9,901 nucleotides of DNA, taken from positions 1 through 9,901 of the forward strand of contig CAIXAY010000258.1 of the NCBI GenBank assembly GCA_903917505.1, written 5' to 3'. This document shows, piece by piece, positions 8,105 to 9,901 of the stretch; the stretch's first letter is position 1; every line of letters begins with the position of its first letter. The position numbers were made by a program, and so were the translations under genes. Origin of the DNA: an uncultured beta proteobacterium. GTDB lineage: Bacteria > Pseudomonadota > Gammaproteobacteria > Burkholderiales > Rhodocyclaceae. The notes under the pieces were generated by a model that worked only from the letters and a program-made list of their open reading frames with translations, ran no database searches and was not told where the DNA came from.

Positions 8105-8207
8105 GGCTGCTCGACACCCGTCGACGATTTCCGGACAAGGCGGCCGGCACGGCGAGCGCCGATTTGGTATCCTCACGGTCTTTGAATCTGTTGATCAGGG
8201 ACGCTGC

Positions 8208-8861
8208 ATGTTTTACGGGGTCACCGATATCGCGACCTTCATCGCCGGGACCATCTTCATCGTTCTGCTGCCCGGCCCGAAGTCCCTCTACGTGATGTCG
8301 GTGGCGTCGCGCTGGGGCGTCGCGGCGGGTTACCGGGGCGCTTGCGGCATCTTCGCCGGCGACACGATGCTGATGCTGCTGTCGGCGACGGGGGCCGCCT
8401 CCCTGCTGCGCGCCAATCCCACCCTGTTCATGCTGCTCAAGTACGCCGGCGCGCTCTACCTGGCCTGGATGGGCATCGGCCTGCTGCGCGCAGCGCTGGC
8501 CATGTGGCGCGCCCGCGGCACCACCGCAGCGCCCGATCGGCAAACCGCTGTCGACGCCTCGCGCCCCTTCCACAGCGCGCTGCTGATCAGCCTGATGAAC
8601 CCGAAAGCGATCCTGTTCTTCGTCTCCTTCTTCATCCAGTTCGTCGATCCGGCTTATGCGCATCCCGGCCTGTCGTTTTGCATCCTCGGCCTGATCGTTC
8701 AGTTCTTCAGCGCGCTCTATCTGTCGGTGCTGATCTTCGGCGGCGCGCACCTGGCGCTGCAGTTCCGCCGCCGCCGGCGCCTCTCGGCGCTGGCCACCGG
8801 CGGCGTCGGCGGGCTGTTCATCAGCTTCGGCGCCAAGCTGGCGAGTGCCACCCTGGGCTGA
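8208..8861 (+). CDS. leuE: LeuE-type amino-acid exporter (LysE/RhtB family)
   Basis: This is an inner-membrane exporter of the RhtB/LysE superfamily, about six membrane segments in 217 residues. It aligns well by eye with E. coli LeuE (YeaS, 212 aa), which exports leucine and related hydrophobic amino acids. Shared blocks include FIVLLPGPKSLYV near residue 17 (the family's conserved PGP), ACGIFAGDTMLM, ISLMNPKAILFFVSFFIQFVDP (conserved NPK) and a closing FISFGAKLA. ATG 8208 has AGGGA 6 nt upstream. Between the last two membrane segments there is an Arg-rich loop (about residues 192-197). The gene is divergent from the usp pair with a 161-nt spacer, and its TGA overlaps the start of the next transporter, so they form a two-gene unit. 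Substrate is inferred from family resemblance only. Confidence 0.88.
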   Translation: MFYGVTDIATFIAGTIFIVLLPGPKSLYVMSVASRWGVAAGYRGACGIFAGDTMLMLLSATGAASLLRANPTLFMLLKYAGALYLAWMGIGLLRAALAMWRARGTTAAPDRQTAVDASRPFHSALLISLMNPKAILFFVSFFIQFVDPAYAHPGLSFCILGLIVQFFSALYLSVLIFGGAHLALQFRRRRRLSALATGGVGGLFISFGAKLASATLG

Positions 8862-9763
8862 TGAGGAATTGGTCGCCCGAGCGCCTCGGCGTGGCGCTGG
8901 CCGTTCTTGCGGCCTTCGGTTTTTCGTTCAAGGCGATCCTGATCAAGCTCGCCTATGCCGTGCCGCTCGCTGCGCCGGTCGATGCCGTGACCTTGCTGTC
9001 GCTGCGAATGACCTTGTCTCTGCCGGTCTTCATCTGGGTCGCCATCCGGTCCAGCCGCGCGGCGCCGCCGCTCAGCCGGCACGAGTGGCGCATGCTGCTG
9101 CTGCTCGGCCTGCTCGGCTATTACGGCGCCAGCCTCTTTGATTTTCTCGGGCTGCAATACATCTCCGCCGGACTCGAGCGCCTGATCCTGTTTACCTACC
9201 CGACGCTGACCATCCTGATCGGCGTGCTGTTCATGGGCAAGACGCTGCATCGGCATCAGGTGATTTCACTGCTCTTGTCCTACGCCGGCATCGGCCTAGC
9301 CTTCACCCACGACCTGGCATTTTCCGGCGCCGCCGGCTCGGTGCTGCTCGGCGCCTTGCTGATCTTCGGCTCGTCGCTGACCTATTCGCTGTACCTCTCC
9401 GGCAGCGCGACTATGATCGCGCGCCTCGGCGCGATGCGCTTCACCGCGCTGGTGATGATCATCTCGGCCGTCGCGGCGCAGGCCCACTTCTTCGTCACCC
9501 TGCCGCTGCGCGCCTACGTCCTGCCCTTGCGCATTTACGCCTATGTCGTCGCCATCGTGGCCTTCTCGACGGTGCTGCCGATGTTCATGCAATCGGCATC
9601 GATCGCGCGGATCGGCGCGGCACGCTCGGTGCTGATCGGCACGCTCGGGCCGGTGCTGACGATCTTCTTCAGCTGGTGGATTCTCGGCGAGCCGATGTCG
9701 CTGGCGCAGATGGCCGGCACCGGCCTGGTGCTGGCCGGCGTGCTGCTGGCGACGCGGCGCTAG
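8861..9763 (+). CDS. EamA-domain (drug/metabolite transporter superfamily) permease
   Basis: This is a 300-residue inner-membrane protein with about ten hydrophobic segments, arranged as two EamA repeats of five. The first repeat includes FSFKAILIKLAY and ends with ERLILFTYPTLTILIGVLFMGK, the typical repeat end. The second ends with GPVLTIFFSWWILGEPMSLAQ and GTGLVLAGVLLATRR, again the typical motif (G-E-P followed by a last helix). Members export metabolites, including amino acids; the substrate cannot be told here. The frame remains open far upstream inside leuE, but ATG 8861 overlaps the leuE TGA (TGATG), gives a family-length protein and places the first helix right after the start. There is no good Shine-Dalgarno sequence, so translation is probably coupled to leuE. 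Pairing with LeuE suggests a shared role in metabolite or amino-acid efflux (inference). Confidence 0.9.
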   Translation: MRNWSPERLGVALAVLAAFGFSFKAILIKLAYAVPLAAPVDAVTLLSLRMTLSLPVFIWVAIRSSRAAPPLSRHEWRMLLLLGLLGYYGASLFDFLGLQYISAGLERLILFTYPTLTILIGVLFMGKTLHRHQVISLLLSYAGIGLAFTHDLAFSGAAGSVLLGALLIFGSSLTYSLYLSGSATMIARLGAMRFTALVMIISAVAAQAHFFVTLPLRAYVLPLRIYAYVVAIVAFSTVLPMFMQSASIARIGAARSVLIGTLGPVLTIFFSWWILGEPMSLAQMAGTGLVLAGVLLATRR

Positions 9764-9901
9764 TTGTCAGTATTTTCTAATCCAGATGTGAGCCTGAGCG
9801 CTGGCAGGGCTTGGTGTGGGTTGAAGGGTTGAAAGGGTCAGTGTAAGAGAAAGTGTTGGAAGTTGTCGGGGTGCGTTTTTGGTTTCGATTTTCAAAGCAT
9901 G
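9764..9901. other. Non-coding tail with shifted base composition
   Basis: After the EamA stop there is no supportable gene. The plus strand becomes strikingly C-poor (about 16 C in 138 nt by hand count) and G/T-rich, unlike the GC-rich genes to the left. It contains an 8-nt direct repeat (GGGTTGAA twice in a row, near 9817-9833) and a short imperfect hairpin (AGCCTG/CAGGGCT) without a U-tract. The window ends in ATG, which may or may not start a new gene. Confidence 0.5.

Noticed and set aside
8113..8126. Short inverted repeat TCGAC-ACCC-GTCGA in the usp/leuE spacer
   Set aside because: A 5-bp stem is expected by chance in such GC-rich DNA, and there is no link to a known operator.
8182..8207. 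Possible FNR/Anr box (TTGA...TCA) before leuE
   Set aside because: The half-sites are spaced 9 nt apart rather than 6 and are imperfect.
8342..8860. Upstream extension of the EamA frame within leuE
   Set aside because: Arg/Pro/Ala-rich out-of-frame translation of leuE; the real start at 8861 gives the normal 300-residue, ten-helix protein.

Overview
The window is GC-rich, densely coded chromosomal DNA of proteobacterial type. The gene set (LeuE-type exporter, PpnN/YgdH nucleosidase, tandem UspA proteins, small heat shock proteins with Lon) and the codon usage suggest a betaproteobacterium, possibly of the Rhodocyclales/Nitrosomonadales kind. That placement is an inference from style; there is no rRNA or other marker in the window.

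Region 1 (1-4163, minus strand) is a heat-shock operon. A near-perfect sigma-32 promoter (4136-4163) reads leftward into four consecutive small heat shock protein (Hsp20/alpha-crystallin) genes and then into lon, an ATP-dependent protease gene whose last few dozen codons lie beyond the left edge. The first three Hsp20 proteins have ordinary C-terminal tails. The fourth stops at the end of the alpha-crystallin domain, and its stop codon overlaps the lon start (TGATG). The operon makes holdases that trap unfolding proteins and a protease that destroys what cannot be rescued.

Region 2 (4287-5003, plus strand) is divergent from the operon. It encodes an uncharacterised membrane protein with an N-terminal zinc ribbon and an HEAGH motif, possibly an M50-like metallopeptidase. 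Its stop codon overlaps that of the convergent ppnN.

Region 3 (5000-6891, minus strand) is a two-gene operon, a 4HBT-fold acyl-CoA thioesterase followed after 11 nt by ppnN, a nucleotide 5'-monophosphate nucleosidase.

Region 4 (6892-7094) is a non-coding spacer of about 200 nt. It holds a long two-part hairpin and a REP-like palindrome.

Region 5 (7095-8046, minus strand) holds two tandem paralogous UspA-family stress proteins, each with a strong Shine-Dalgarno sequence, behind a plausible sigma-70-type promoter.

Region 6 (8208-9763, plus strand) holds a LeuE/RhtB-family amino-acid exporter and an EamA (DMT) transporter whose start overlaps the exporter's stop. The last 138 nt show no gene and an abrupt change in base composition (C-poor, G/T-rich).

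The clearest theme is protein quality control and stress survival: sHSPs, Lon, two Usp proteins, and possibly the HEAGH membrane protein. I found no CRISPR array, tRNA, rRNA, transposase or phage gene.
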